A stretch of DNA of 24,983 nucleotides, from the NCBI GenBank assembly GCA_045546175.1, contig JAZQCI010000015.1, positions 1 to 24,983 of the forward strand. The letters are read 5' to 3'. Origin of the DNA: CAG-791 sp045546175. Its GTDB lineage: Bacteria; Bacillota; Clostridia; Lachnospirales; Lachnospiraceae. A program made the translations under genes and the position numbers. The notes under the pieces are model-generated. The model was not told the DNA's origin. It made no database searches and saw nothing but the letters and a program-made list of their open reading frames with translations. Numbering within the stretch: the first letter of the stretch is position 1; every line of letters begins with the position of its first letter. This document shows positions 8,837-15,601 of this stretch, one piece after another.

Positions 8837-8884
8837 TTGTCTGCTCAAACATATCCACGGCGCGGCGGAAACAGGGTTGTGGCT

Positions 8885-8974
8885 ACGATTTTACTATTCG
8901 GGCAAACGAGTCAACTATTTTACTATTTTGCGGAAACGAGTCAATGATTTTACTATTTGGGCGGGTCGAGGAAA
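8885..8974. repeat. Three 30-bp imperfect tandem repeats at the core/accessory border
   Basis: Units at 8885-8914, 8915-8944 and 8945-8974 share the core ATTTTACTATT; the first two also share AAACGAGTCAA, and the third degenerates to GGTCGAGGAAA. Exact 30-base spacing puts three copies on almost the same face of the DNA. They lie between the rlmD terminator and the restriction-modification promoter. Repeated end motifs of this kind occur at the ends of some IS21-family elements, but no transposase is visible here, so this is at most a remnant. Confidence 0.8.
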
Positions 8975-9062
8975 TGAAACTACTGATGGCGGCAGGTATT
9001 GCTGCGCTTATTATCATGCTGGCTTAAAAAAGGACCAGCCGTCACAAAGGCAGTTGTTCGTT

Positions 9063-9092
9063 TTGTAATATCAATAAGAAGCGTGCTATTAT
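9063..9092 (+). promoter_or_regulatory. Promoter of the restriction-modification operon
   Basis: TTGTAA (9063-9068) and TATTAT (9087-9092) are separated by 18 bases, about 50 bases ahead of the methyltransferase start. No controller-protein gene precedes the operon. Confidence 0.5.
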
Positions 9093-9144
9093 TACTTATG
9101 TGAATATTATCCATATCAAAATACTTTGGAAAGGCTACTGATAA

Positions 9145-10638
9145 ATGCTGAATGAGATATTAACCAAGACAAGTGAATTTCTTGAAAATATGCCTAAGAG
9201 CAAGCGCAAGAAGAAGGGTCAGTTCTTCACATCGAAGGAGACGGCTGTATTTATGGCTTCACTGTTTGATACAAACAACTTTGGGAAGGAGATCACCGTT
9301 CTCGACCCTGGGAGCGGAACGGGCATACTCTCTGCCGCTTTCATCGAACGTTTGGAAAAAGAAAAAGCAGTAGATAAGATAAATCTTTACTGCTATGAGA
9401 CAGACGAGGAAGTCCTTCCTGTTCTCAAGGAAAATCTTGTATTTATAAAAGAATCATCTTCTATCGACATTGAATACCATGTCGTGGAAGATGACTATCT
9501 GCTGTCACAGTGTCATGATTTCAATAATGACCTCCTAGCAGAAGAATTTCCCCGTAAATATGATGTGGTTATTGGTAATCCACCCTACCTCCGTGTCATG
9601 AGAGATAATCCTGCGGCGAAGGCAATGCCGGAGGTAGTCCACGGCGCCCCGAACATGTATTTTATGTTCGCGGCCATGTCGCTATTTAATCTGAAGGACG
9701 AAGCGGAGATGGTCTATATTATTCCGCGTAGCTGGACTTCCGGCGTTTACTTCAAGGCATTCAGGGATTATTTTCTGCATTATGGAAAATTGGAACATAT
9801 CCACTTGTTTATAAGCAGAGATAAAGTGTTTAGCCAAGAACAGGTGCTGCAGGAGACCATCATTATTAAGGTAAAAAAGACACAGGTCATACCTGAAGTC
9901 GTAAAGTTGACTTCAAGCAGGTCTAACAGTGACTTTAATTCCATAACAGAACTGGCTTTACCGTATGGCGCGGTCGTAGTCGGAGATGAAAAGTATGTAT
10001 TTCTTCCAACAAGCGAAGAAGAAGTATCTGTTATTCAGAAGCTCAACCAATACAAAGAGACTTTCCCGGATATTGGTTTGAGGATGAAAACAGGCATCAT
10101 CGTAGATTTTAGACAGTATGATGATCTGCGGGCTGAACCAGGAGAAAGCATTGTACCTTTATTTTACAGTCAGCACATTCGAAATGGTCGTGTAAATCAT
10201 AACCCTTCCGGTAAAGAATTTGACTGGGTTGTAACGGATAAGCCAGGGTTGATACAAAAGAACAAGAACTATCTTTTCTGTAAGCGTTTTACAGCTAAGG
10301 AGGAAAGACGCAGGCTCCAGTGTGGGATATATCTTGCAAAAGATTTTCCTGATTATGAAAACATAGGCACACAGAACAAGATAAATTTTGTTGATCATGT
10401 AGACGGACATGAGCTTTCGGAATGTGAAGTATACGGCATATATGTTCTTCTGAACTCAACCTGGTTTGATATGTACTACCGAATTCTGAATGGCAGTACG
10501 CAGGTAAACAGTACGGAAATAAATAACATGCCTGTTCCACCCTTATCCGCCATCCAGGATATGGGGAGACAGCTTATCAATGCAGACAGTCTAACAACAG
10601 AGACTTGCGACAAAATAATGGAGGCGGCGTATGAGTAA
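9145..10638 (+). CDS. Adenine-specific DNA methyltransferase of a PstI/BsuBI-type system
   Basis: An N6-adenine methyltransferase of 497 residues that should protect CTGCAG sites from its partner nuclease. It has the N-terminal KKKGQFFTSKETAVFMA segment, SAM-binding motif I LDPGSGTG at 53-60, and catalytic motif IV NPPY at 145-148 in VVIGNPPYLRV. A target-recognition C-terminal half follows (about 230-497). The order of motifs fits the gamma-type, Eco57I-like methylases that include M.PstI and M.BsuBI. The start at 9145 has GGAAAGG about 10 bases upstream. The next gene overlaps it by 8 bases and encodes a clear BsuBI/PstI endonuclease, which fixes the likely specificity. The gene itself holds a CTGCAG at 9847-9852. 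Composition is more A/T-rich than the core genes, consistent with transfer. Confidence 0.92.
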   Translation: MLNEILTKTSEFLENMPKSKRKKKGQFFTSKETAVFMASLFDTNNFGKEITVLDPGSGTGILSAAFIERLEKEKAVDKINLYCYETDEEVLPVLKENLVFIKESSSIDIEYHVVEDDYLLSQCHDFNNDLLAEEFPRKYDVVIGNPPYLRVMRDNPAAKAMPEVVHGAPNMYFMFAAMSLFNLKDEAEMVYIIPRSWTSGVYFKAFRDYFLHYGKLEHIHLFISRDKVFSQEQVLQETIIIKVKKTQVIPEVVKLTSSRSNSDFNSITELALPYGAVVVGDEKYVFLPTSEEEVSVIQKLNQYKETFPDIGLRMKTGIIVDFRQYDDLRAEPGESIVPLFYSQHIRNGRVNHNPSGKEFDWVVTDKPGLIQKNKNYLFCKRFTAKEERRRLQCGIYLAKDFPDYENIGTQNKINFVDHVDGHELSECEVYGIYVLLNSTWFDMYYRILNGSTQVNSTEINNMPVPPLSAIQDMGRQLINADSLTTETCDKIMEAAYE

Positions 10639-11551
10639 AATTGATGAGGCGAAAAGGTTTCTTGCAGATGTTGGTATGCCGATACAGCAGCAGACGGATA
10701 TCGCAGCGCTCACGCTGCTCACACTCGCCCATGTCGAGCCGGATGACTCTTGGGAAGAGGCTAGTAATGAATGGATTCGTATCCATGATATCATACAGTT
10801 TGCGGAGAATAGTTACGGGCGTCACTATGCCGAGAACACAAGGGAGACCATCCGCAAGAACTGCATGCACCAATTCCGATTGGCGGCCCTCATAGAGGAT
10901 AACGGGAAAGCGACAAACAGTCCGAACTACCGTTATCGCATAACGGATGAGACGCTTGCGCTTGTACGGGCAATCCCAGAGGATAGCTACAGAAAAGCGC
11001 TTGCGCGCTTCAAAATGTACCACGACTCCCTTATCGAGATGTACAGGAGCAAGAAGACCATGGAGAAAATGCCTGTCCGCATCAACGGGCAGGATCTTCA
11101 TTTCAGCCCCGGGAAACACAATAAACTCCAGAAGGCGATCATTGAGGAATTCGCGCCCCGCTTTGCGCCGCACAGTGAGTGCTTATATGTCGGCGATACC
11201 ACAAACAAGGATATGGTGAAAAACGTGGAGAAACTGTCGGAACTGGGCTTTGAGATTACCCTTCACGACAAGATGCCTGACGTCGTCCTTTACAGGCCGG
11301 ACAAGAAATGGATATATTTCATTGAAGCAGTGACCAGCGTCGGCCCTGTCAGTCCCAAGCGGGTAATGGAAATCGAAGAGATGACTGAGAACGTAACCGC
11401 CGGGAAGGTCTATGTAACCGCATTTCCTGATATTGCCACCTACAAGAAATTCGCTGCAGAACTTGCCTGGGAAACAGAGGTGTGGCTTTCTGAACTCCCG
11501 GACCACATGATACACCTGAACGGTGACAAATTCCTCGGGCCGAGAAACTGA
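10631..11551 (+). CDS. BsuBI/PstI-family type II restriction endonuclease
   Basis: A 306-residue type II restriction enzyme expected to cut unmethylated CTGCAG. The C-terminal catalytic half is typical of the family: LYVGDTTNKD (185-194), PDVVLY (216-221), the active-site strand FIEAVTSVGPV (230-240) followed by KR, VYVTAF, AWETEVW (279-285) and IHLNGDKFLGPR at the end. The N-terminal half is helical and carries the winged-helix-like recognition part of the family. Translation is probably coupled to the methylase because the start codon lies inside the methylase's last codons. No frameshift or missing motif is seen, so the system looks intact. Confidence 0.95.
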   Translation: MSKIDEAKRFLADVGMPIQQQTDIAALTLLTLAHVEPDDSWEEASNEWIRIHDIIQFAENSYGRHYAENTRETIRKNCMHQFRLAALIEDNGKATNSPNYRYRITDETLALVRAIPEDSYRKALARFKMYHDSLIEMYRSKKTMEKMPVRINGQDLHFSPGKHNKLQKAIIEEFAPRFAPHSECLYVGDTTNKDMVKNVEKLSELGFEITLHDKMPDVVLYRPDKKWIYFIEAVTSVGPVSPKRVMEIEEMTENVTAGKVYVTAFPDIATYKKFAAELAWETEVWLSELPDHMIHLNGDKFLGPRN

Positions 11552-11609
11552 AGGAGTTGTTCCCGGAACCAAAGTAATGTTATATGTTAGTTAACCACCG
11601 GAGCATAGT

Positions 11610-11930
11610 ATGGTCGGAAAATACAAAGTAATCACTCTCTGCGGCAGCACTCGCTTTAAAGATGCATTTCTGGAAGCGCAGAAGCGTTTGACGCTGGAAG
11701 GCAACATTGTCATAAGCGTCGGTCTCTTTGGCCACTCCGGTGACAATGAGGTGTGGACAGAAGGTACTAAATTAATGTTGGATGATATGCACCTCAGAAA
11801 GATAGATATGGCTGACGAAGTGTATGTTATCAATGTTGACGGATACATAGGGGCCAGCACCCAGGCTGAGATAGAGTACGCAAAGAGAGCCGGCAAAGCG
11901 GTTAGATATCTGGAGGGAGAAAGATTATGA
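11610..11930 (+). CDS. Small nucleoside 2-deoxyribosyltransferase-like protein
   Basis: A 106-residue protein of the nucleoside deoxyribosyltransferase-like Rossmann superfamily (DUF4406-type relatives). It begins YKVITLCGSTRFKDAF, the nucleotide-pocket start, continues with IDMADEVYVIN (about 65-75) and ends with GYIGASTQAEIEYAKRAGKAV (78-98), where Glu87 sits at the usual catalytic Glu position. Known members move or cleave N-glycosidic bonds of deoxynucleosides, and related folds include TIR-like NADases. The exact substrate is unknown. Its stop overlaps the start of the next gene as ATGA, so the two are translationally coupled. An accessory or defence role with the nuclease is my inference. 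Confidence 0.8.
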   Translation: MVGKYKVITLCGSTRFKDAFLEAQKRLTLEGNIVISVGLFGHSGDNEVWTEGTKLMLDDMHLRKIDMADEVYVINVDGYIGASTQAEIEYAKRAGKAVRYLEGERL

Positions 11931-13642
11931 AAGCAGGAGAAATACTGATCAGTGGGATATTTAATGGCTCCAGATTGCTTGAAGTACCCTTTTATCAGCG
12001 TGCGTATGTATGGCAGGAAGAGCAATGGGAACGGATGCTGGAAGACCTAAAGTATGTTACAACCACAAGACATCAATATTTTATGGGCTCTATCATCTTG
12101 AAAAATGGAAGAACGCTGAACACATGGGAGAAGTACTCTGAGTGCAAAGTGGTTATCGACGGCCAGCAAAGGCTGACTACATTGATTATTTTCATGAAAG
12201 TCCTTTGTCTGAAGAAAAACGAGAACAGACTTTTTGAAAGAGACTATATTCTGGAGGATGATTCTATCGCTCTTTGTCATGGCAAAAATGATATAGAAGC
12301 GTTCAAAAAAGTGGCTACGGCCGAAAAAGCTGAGCCTCTCGATAATCCGGAACCAAACTCACAGATTATAAATGCTTTCAATTATTTCTGTGAAAATTTG
12401 GATGAGACACAATATGATCGGTCCATCATTCGTCAGAATGTTCAGTTTGTATGCATTGATCTTGCTGAGGATGAAGATGAACAACAGGTGTTTGACACTA
12501 TCAATTCATTGGGAGTACGGCTTACCACAGCAGAACTACTGAAGAATTATTTCTTTAATCGTAATAATGTTGATGAGTATCAGAATAAATGGGTCGAAGT
12601 ATTTGAAAAGGATGATGAGGCCAGAACGTACTGGGATTCGGAAATAGAAACAGGCCGTGTCCGTAGGAGCCTAATAGATGTTTTCTTCGATGCGTTCTTT
12701 CAAATACTCGTGCAGGAGAATAAGGAAGTTAAAGCTGAGGATAAGCAGATGTATGCTCGTGTCGATCGGCTTTCAAAATCATACCAGCATTTTGTAAATA
12801 CATACTGTGATGGGGATAAGGATGCAATTATTTCTTCTATGAAAGAGTATGCAGAGTGCTTTCGAGATACTTTTGATCCAACAATATGTGAAAGGAGTGT
12901 TCCGGCAACTTATGGAATCGAACGAATCAATGTTATTATTTTCGGACTTAAAAATGGTACCTTGATTCCGTATGTACTGTATCTTGCAAAGAATGTTCAG
13001 AATCAGAATGACTTTAACCGGATCTGCGGAGTTCTGGAAAGCTACGTTATGCGGAGAATGGTTGTACATGCCAACACCAAAAACTATAACAACCTTTTTA
13101 TTTCCTTGATTCTCAACAAGGTACAAGACGCGGATGTATTAATCGAGCGGCTAAATTCTGGCGCCGATAGCACCACATACGTTCCAACCGATTCTGATTT
13201 AGAGAATGGATTTGCAATGTCAAAGTTGTATAATCTGCAAACAAAGGGAATTCTTTATCTAATTGAGAGTGGGATAAGACCGGCAAATAGTGCGCTGAAT
13301 TTGCTCGGCTTTAGCGGTTATAGTTTAGAGCATTTGATGCCAAAAAAATGGAGAAATAATTGGGATGCATGCGCCTCTGACGATCTTGCAAAGGAGAGAG
13401 ACTCAAAACTCCTTACGCTTGGTAATTTGGCGATAATAACACAGTCCCTGAATGCTTCAATTCGAGATGCTGATTGGGCAACTAAAAAAGCAGGAAAAAA
13501 GAACAAACCAGGACTGGATCTATGTGCGAAAGGACTCCTTACACTAAATGATGCCCTTGATAAGGCGGTATGGAATGAAGCAGAAATTGATAATAGATCA
13601 AACTTTCTTTATAAAGAAGCAGTAAAACTTTGGAAAATCTAA
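11927..13642 (+). CDS. DUF262-DUF1524 nuclease, GmrSD/SspE-like (type IV-like restriction)
   Basis: A 571-residue single-chain protein combining a DUF262 ParB-like NTPase domain with a C-terminal DUF1524 HNH nuclease. The DUF262 part shows VPFYQRAYVWQ (20-30), the nucleotide motif IDGQQRLTT (77-85), and a helical middle containing FDTINSLGVRLTTAELLKNY. The DUF1524 part shows YSLEHLMPKKW with the catalytic His at 469, LGNLAIITQSLN (498-509), and the closing RSNFLYKEAVKLW. Relatives include GmrSD, which cuts glucosylated hydroxymethylcytosine DNA, BrxU, and SspE, which responds to phosphorothioate DNA. No ssp or brx modification genes are present here. The length is typical and both active centres look intact. 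It probably restricts modified phage DNA. Confidence 0.9.
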   Translation: MKAGEILISGIFNGSRLLEVPFYQRAYVWQEEQWERMLEDLKYVTTTRHQYFMGSIILKNGRTLNTWEKYSECKVVIDGQQRLTTLIIFMKVLCLKKNENRLFERDYILEDDSIALCHGKNDIEAFKKVATAEKAEPLDNPEPNSQIINAFNYFCENLDETQYDRSIIRQNVQFVCIDLAEDEDEQQVFDTINSLGVRLTTAELLKNYFFNRNNVDEYQNKWVEVFEKDDEARTYWDSEIETGRVRRSLIDVFFDAFFQILVQENKEVKAEDKQMYARVDRLSKSYQHFVNTYCDGDKDAIISSMKEYAECFRDTFDPTICERSVPATYGIERINVIIFGLKNGTLIPYVLYLAKNVQNQNDFNRICGVLESYVMRRMVVHANTKNYNNLFISLILNKVQDADVLIERLNSGADSTTYVPTDSDLENGFAMSKLYNLQTKGILYLIESGIRPANSALNLLGFSGYSLEHLMPKKWRNNWDACASDDLAKERDSKLLTLGNLAIITQSLNASIRDADWATKKAGKKNKPGLDLCAKGLLTLNDALDKAVWNEAEIDNRSNFLYKEAVKLWKI

Positions 13643-13665
13643 AGAAAGTGGAGTAAATTGTTTTC

Positions 13666-13685
13666 ATTCGAAAATATGTTCGAAT
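13666..13685. promoter_or_regulatory. Inverted repeat after the GmrSD-like gene
   Basis: ATTCGAA and TTCGAAT form a perfect 7-base dyad around a 6-base spacer, just upstream of the -35 of the repressor promoter. It could be a binding site for a dimeric regulator. No T-run follows, so it does not look like a terminator. Confidence 0.4.
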
Positions 13686-13691
13686 TCCCTA

Positions 13692-13720
13692 TTGCAAATA
13701 TCTACATAAAATGATACAGT
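13692..13720 (+). promoter_or_regulatory. Promoter of the XRE repressor gene
   Basis: TTGCAA (13692-13697) and TACAGT (13715-13720) have a 17-base spacer. The predicted start point near 13727 falls on the first TTACGCC operator half, which would allow repression by steric block. Confidence 0.45.
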
Positions 13721-13724
13721 AAAG

Positions 13725-13814
13725 TTACGCCGAAGCAAACAAATGTTCACATTTTTGGGCGGCGTAATTTTACGCCATGCTTTACCCAAAAATGGACAAA
13801 TTTGCGTAAAACGC
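13725..13814. promoter_or_regulatory. Nested operator-like inverted repeats upstream of the XRE gene
   Basis: TTACGCCG (13725-13732) is answered by CGGCGTAA (13760-13767). GGCGTAA and TTACGCC (13761-13767 and 13770-13776) form a tight dyad around TT. Around it, CATTTTTGGG (13750-13759) and CCCAAAAATG (13785-13794) form a perfect 10-base outer pair, and GCGTAAAACGC (13804-13814) gives another half-site pair. The repeated word is TTACGC/GCGTAA. This is the pattern of multiple operators of an autoregulated phage repressor. The outer arms could also fold in RNA. Confidence 0.65.
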
Positions 13815-13831
13815 ATTAGAAAGAAGGAGTT

Positions 13832-14233
13832 ATGCAGCAGAAGAACATGAGGTACGGACAATTCCTCAGAGCCAAAAGAATATCGGACAGCCGGGAGCTG
13901 ACGCTGAAAGATATTGCAGCGGAGCTGGGAGTTTCCGTCAGTTTTGTGAGCGACGTGGAACAGGGGAGACGCAAACCATATGATGAGGAGAAGACAGAAA
14001 AGCTGATCGAGTTCCTCCGGTTTTCGGAAGAGGATATCGCCCTGATGTATGACCTTGCGGCCAGAGAGAACTCCCGGATCCCGCGAGACCTTGATGACAT
14101 CATGATGTACTCGGAAGCTGGCGAAATGGCAAGGTTTGCGCTTCGCATGACAAAGAAGGGAGTCATCGGCGACGATGATTGGCGGCAATTCATCCATTAC
14201 ATTAAGGTGAAGGAGACAAAGGACGATGATTGA
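13832..14233 (+). CDS. XRE-family HTH transcriptional regulator (phage/ICE repressor, ImmR-like)
   Basis: A 133-residue cytoplasmic DNA-binding protein. The helix-turn-helix (about 10-70) reads FLRAKRISDSRELTLKDIAAELG followed by the recognition part VSVSFVSDVEQGRRKPY. The C-terminal half (RIPRDLDDIMMYSEAGEMARFALRM) is typical of repressors that sit before an ImmA/IrrE peptidase in phages and ICEs. The start at 13832 has AAGGAG, but only 2 bases from the ATG; an alternative ATG at 13847 lacks a site at good distance. Repeated dyads upstream suggest self-control. The immA-like frame behind it is cut to a stub, so induction by cleavage of this repressor may be lost. Confidence 0.88.
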   Translation: MQQKNMRYGQFLRAKRISDSRELTLKDIAAELGVSVSFVSDVEQGRRKPYDEEKTEKLIEFLRFSEEDIALMYDLAARENSRIPRDLDDIMMYSEAGEMARFALRMTKKGVIGDDDWRQFIHYIKVKETKDDD

Positions 14234-14324
14234 ATTCAACTGCCCCAACAGGAAGTATGACGGTACGCCTGTTGTCTGTGATCTTGAGGTCATGGCTTAT
14301 GCGGAGGCGCAGGTCGCTGTGTGA
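14226..14324 (+). pseudogene. 5' stub of a probable ImmA/IrrE-type metallopeptidase gene
   Basis: A frame of 32 codons, MIEFNCPNRKYDGTPVVCD and so on, starts 8 bases inside the repressor's 3' end behind an AAGGAG. It stops at 14324, where foreign sequence begins. The position after an XRE repressor, the overlap, and a start rich in Cys/Pro/Tyr-Asp-Gly are what I would expect of the peptidase that cleaves such repressors. The zinc motif HExxH and everything after it are absent. The identity is inferred mainly from context. Confidence 0.5.
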
Positions 14325-14343
14325 CAGGGTCTGACCCCAATGT
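14321..14343. other. Deletion junction with a GGGTC/GACCC dyad
   Basis: The repressor-side gene ends and the DUF2800 homology ends on either side of about 23 bases containing GGGTCTGACCCC (14327-14338), a dyad of 5-base arms around one base. The two genes face each other. Such short dyads can be scars or ends of small mobile repeats, but no transposase is nearby. Confidence 0.5.
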
Positions 14344-14883
14344 CTGCGCGGCTGGTAGATCGAGAGCTTGATCCGGCGGATGTCGTAGAGGTCTCCGAAG
14401 GTATCCAGCGCACCCAGCGCATAGCACTTGAGCTGGCTGTTGCCGGTCCCGTCCTCGCCGGATGCGGAGACCAGGATCCCGACGCCATACTTCAGATCAA
14501 TGATGTGCAGCAGGTCATCCGCGACGATCACGCAGTCGCCGGTTCCGAACCCATGCTCGACCCATTTGGAGAAGTCCAGAGTCTGCTCGATGCAGACCAG
14601 CGGGTCAGCGCACAGGTTCTTTGCCTCAGCGACCTGCTCCATGACGAAGGCGGCGTACCCTTCCGCAGCCTCCTGCATCTCCGCGTCGTACCAGGAGAGG
14701 TCTTCAGTGGGATCGCGGGAGTGCCTGCCCAGGGCTTTCTCGGTGAGATAGGCCGCGAGCTCGTGGGCGTCCGTGCCCTGCTGGGCGTAAGGTGATCCGC
14801 GGTCCTCTTCCTGGGCGCAGAGCTTTGCGCTGGGAGGGCACCTGAGCCACCTTTCACTGGCGGAAGCAGCCAGGTATGCATGC

Positions 14884-15222
14884 TTAGCCATTTCCGATCA
14901 CCTCCGCTTCAGCGACGATCGCATCGAGCACGTGCGCATCCTCAATATCGGAAAGCTGCTTCACGCCGTGCGCATTGAGGATCGCTTTGACCTCAGCCCG
15001 GAATCCCTTTCTGACCTTCTCCGCGAGGATCGCCCTTGCTTCTTCGAAGGTGTACTCCTTGGCGGGTGCTGCCTCTGCGGCAACGGGAGCGGGTTCCTCA
15101 GTGGGAACGTCCTGCTTCTGCGGTGTGGACTCAGCACCTTCCAGCATCGAGGCAAGATCCGCCACATCTGCTGCCAGCTTCCTAAGTCCTTCAATGAGAA
15201 CATGCTTTTCTTTGTTTGTCAT
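14884..15222 (-). CDS. Small phage protein preceding DUF2800, function unknown
   Basis: A 112-residue hypothetical protein. An N-terminal helical part (MTNKEKHVLIEGLRKLAADVADLASMLEG) is joined by an acidic Ala/Pro/Glu linker (about 33-55) to a C-terminal helical domain (YTFEEARAILAEKVRKGFRAEVKAILNAHGVKQLSDI). Proteins with this layout often sit directly before DUF2800 in clostridial prophages. The ribosome site is AAAGGAG. It is the first gene of the minus-strand unit driven from the 31-bp-element region, and its stop overlaps the DUF2800 start. I cannot assign an activity. Confidence 0.75.
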   Translation of the reverse strand: MTNKEKHVLIEGLRKLAADVADLASMLEGAESTPQKQDVPTEEPAPVAAEAAPAKEYTFEEARAILAEKVRKGFRAEVKAILNAHGVKQLSDIEDAHVLDAIVAEAEVIGNG

Positions 15223-15254
15223 TTCAAAATCTCCTTTCTTTTTGTTCTCAACTA

Positions 15255-15285
15255 CCCATGCCTGCTTAGGCCGGATTTTTATAAC
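15255..15285 (-). promoter_or_regulatory. 31-bp control element, copy 1 (towards the DUF2800 operon)
   Basis: CCCATGCCTGCTTAG, then GCCGG, then ATTTTTATAAC on the plus strand. Read on the minus strand it gives TATAAAAAT followed by CTAAGCAGGCATGGG, 33 bases before the start at 15222. The inner GCCTGCTTAGGC is a dyad with 4-base arms. Confidence 0.75.
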
Positions 15286-15335
15286 GGTTCTTCAAATTTT
15301 TTTGAAATGTTCGCCGTCACATCTCCGGCTAAACT

Positions 15336-15366
15336 CCCATGCCTGCTTAGAGGGCATTTTTATAGC
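15336..15366 (-). promoter_or_regulatory. 31-bp control element, copy 2 (towards the DUF2800 operon)
   Basis: It has the same 15-base core CCCATGCCTGCTTAG as copy 1, in the same orientation and 81 bases away, followed by AGGGC and ATTTTTATAGC. The dyad is weaker because AGGC is changed to AGAG. Confidence 0.75.
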
Positions 15367-15400
15367 CGCCCGAGGAATAAATTTCCAGGGCGGCCTTTTC
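15365..15400 (+). terminator. Hairpin with T-rich tail between the divergent units
   Basis: GCCGCCC (15365-15371) pairs with GGGCGGC (15388-15394) across a 16-base loop, followed by CTTTTCT. It could stop plus-strand readthrough from the left before the replication operon, or fold in the minus-strand leader from copy 3. Confidence 0.45.
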
Positions 15401-15438
15401 TATAAAAAAAAGGAAGCAATAAAAAATTTTGGATTTTC

Positions 15439-15469
15439 GTTATAAAAATCGCGCCTAAGCAGGCATGGG
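15439..15469 (+). promoter_or_regulatory. 31-bp control element, copy 3 (towards the replication operon)
   Basis: This is an inverted copy: GTTATAAAAAT, then CGCGC, then CTAAGCAGGCATGGG. It lies 31 bases before the small frame at 15500, nearly the same distance as copy 1 from its gene. The inner GCCTAAGCAGGC dyad is intact. Confidence 0.75.
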
Positions 15470-15499
15470 AAAGCAGAACGATGAAAGGAGATGTTTTCC

Positions 15500-15601
15500 C
15501 ATGGAGATCAGAAACAGGGATTCACCCGCAGGGCGTGACACAGCAGAAGCAGGAATACCAATCAGACATTTAAAGGAGGAAGAGATCAATGTTTGCAGTT
15601 G
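15500..15601 (+). CDS. Possible 33-residue leader protein of the replication operon
   Basis: ATG at 15500 follows GAAAGGAG at about 9 bases. The frame (MEIRNRDSPAGRDTAEAG to INVCS) ends 13 bases inside the next gene, whose own AAAGGAGG site lies within this frame. The arrangement suggests translational coupling. No family is recognised, and it may only serve to load ribosomes. Confidence 0.45.

Larger units (their letters stand above)
14202..14891 (-). pseudogene. Phage DUF2800 (RecB/Cas4-like nuclease) gene lacking its 3' half
   Basis: DUF2800 proteins are phage PD-(D/E)XK, RecB/Cas4-like nucleases of the early replication module, usually well over 300 residues. The first 183 residues match the family: HAYLAASASERWLRCPPSAKL, QGTDAHELAAYL, IEQTLDFSKWVEHGFGTGDCVIV, HIIDLKYGVGI and LSIYQPRR. 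From residue 184 on the translation reads through the junction dyad and then antisense to the immA-like stub and the repressor gene end, so the last 46 residues are unrelated. The Asp and Lys of the IDLKYG strand remain, but the C-terminal cysteine cluster is gone. Its start overlaps the upstream gene by 8 bases. It is probably not functional. Confidence 0.8.

Noticed and set aside
8885..8974. CRISPR-like array
   Set aside because: The three units are directly tandem with no spacers and degrade quickly; no cas genes are in the window.
8817..9068. An 83-codon frame after rlmD
   Set aside because: It starts in the right arm of a terminator and its middle is the translation of the 30-bp tandem repeats. 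No ribosome site.
13664..14293. A 209-codon minus-strand frame over the XRE gene
   Set aside because: It is antisense to a convincing helix-turn-helix gene and crosses the operator dyads and the deletion scar.
15255..15469. CRISPR or attachment-site repeats
   Set aside because: The copies differ in orientation and spacing, and each stands at an operon start, which fits control elements better.
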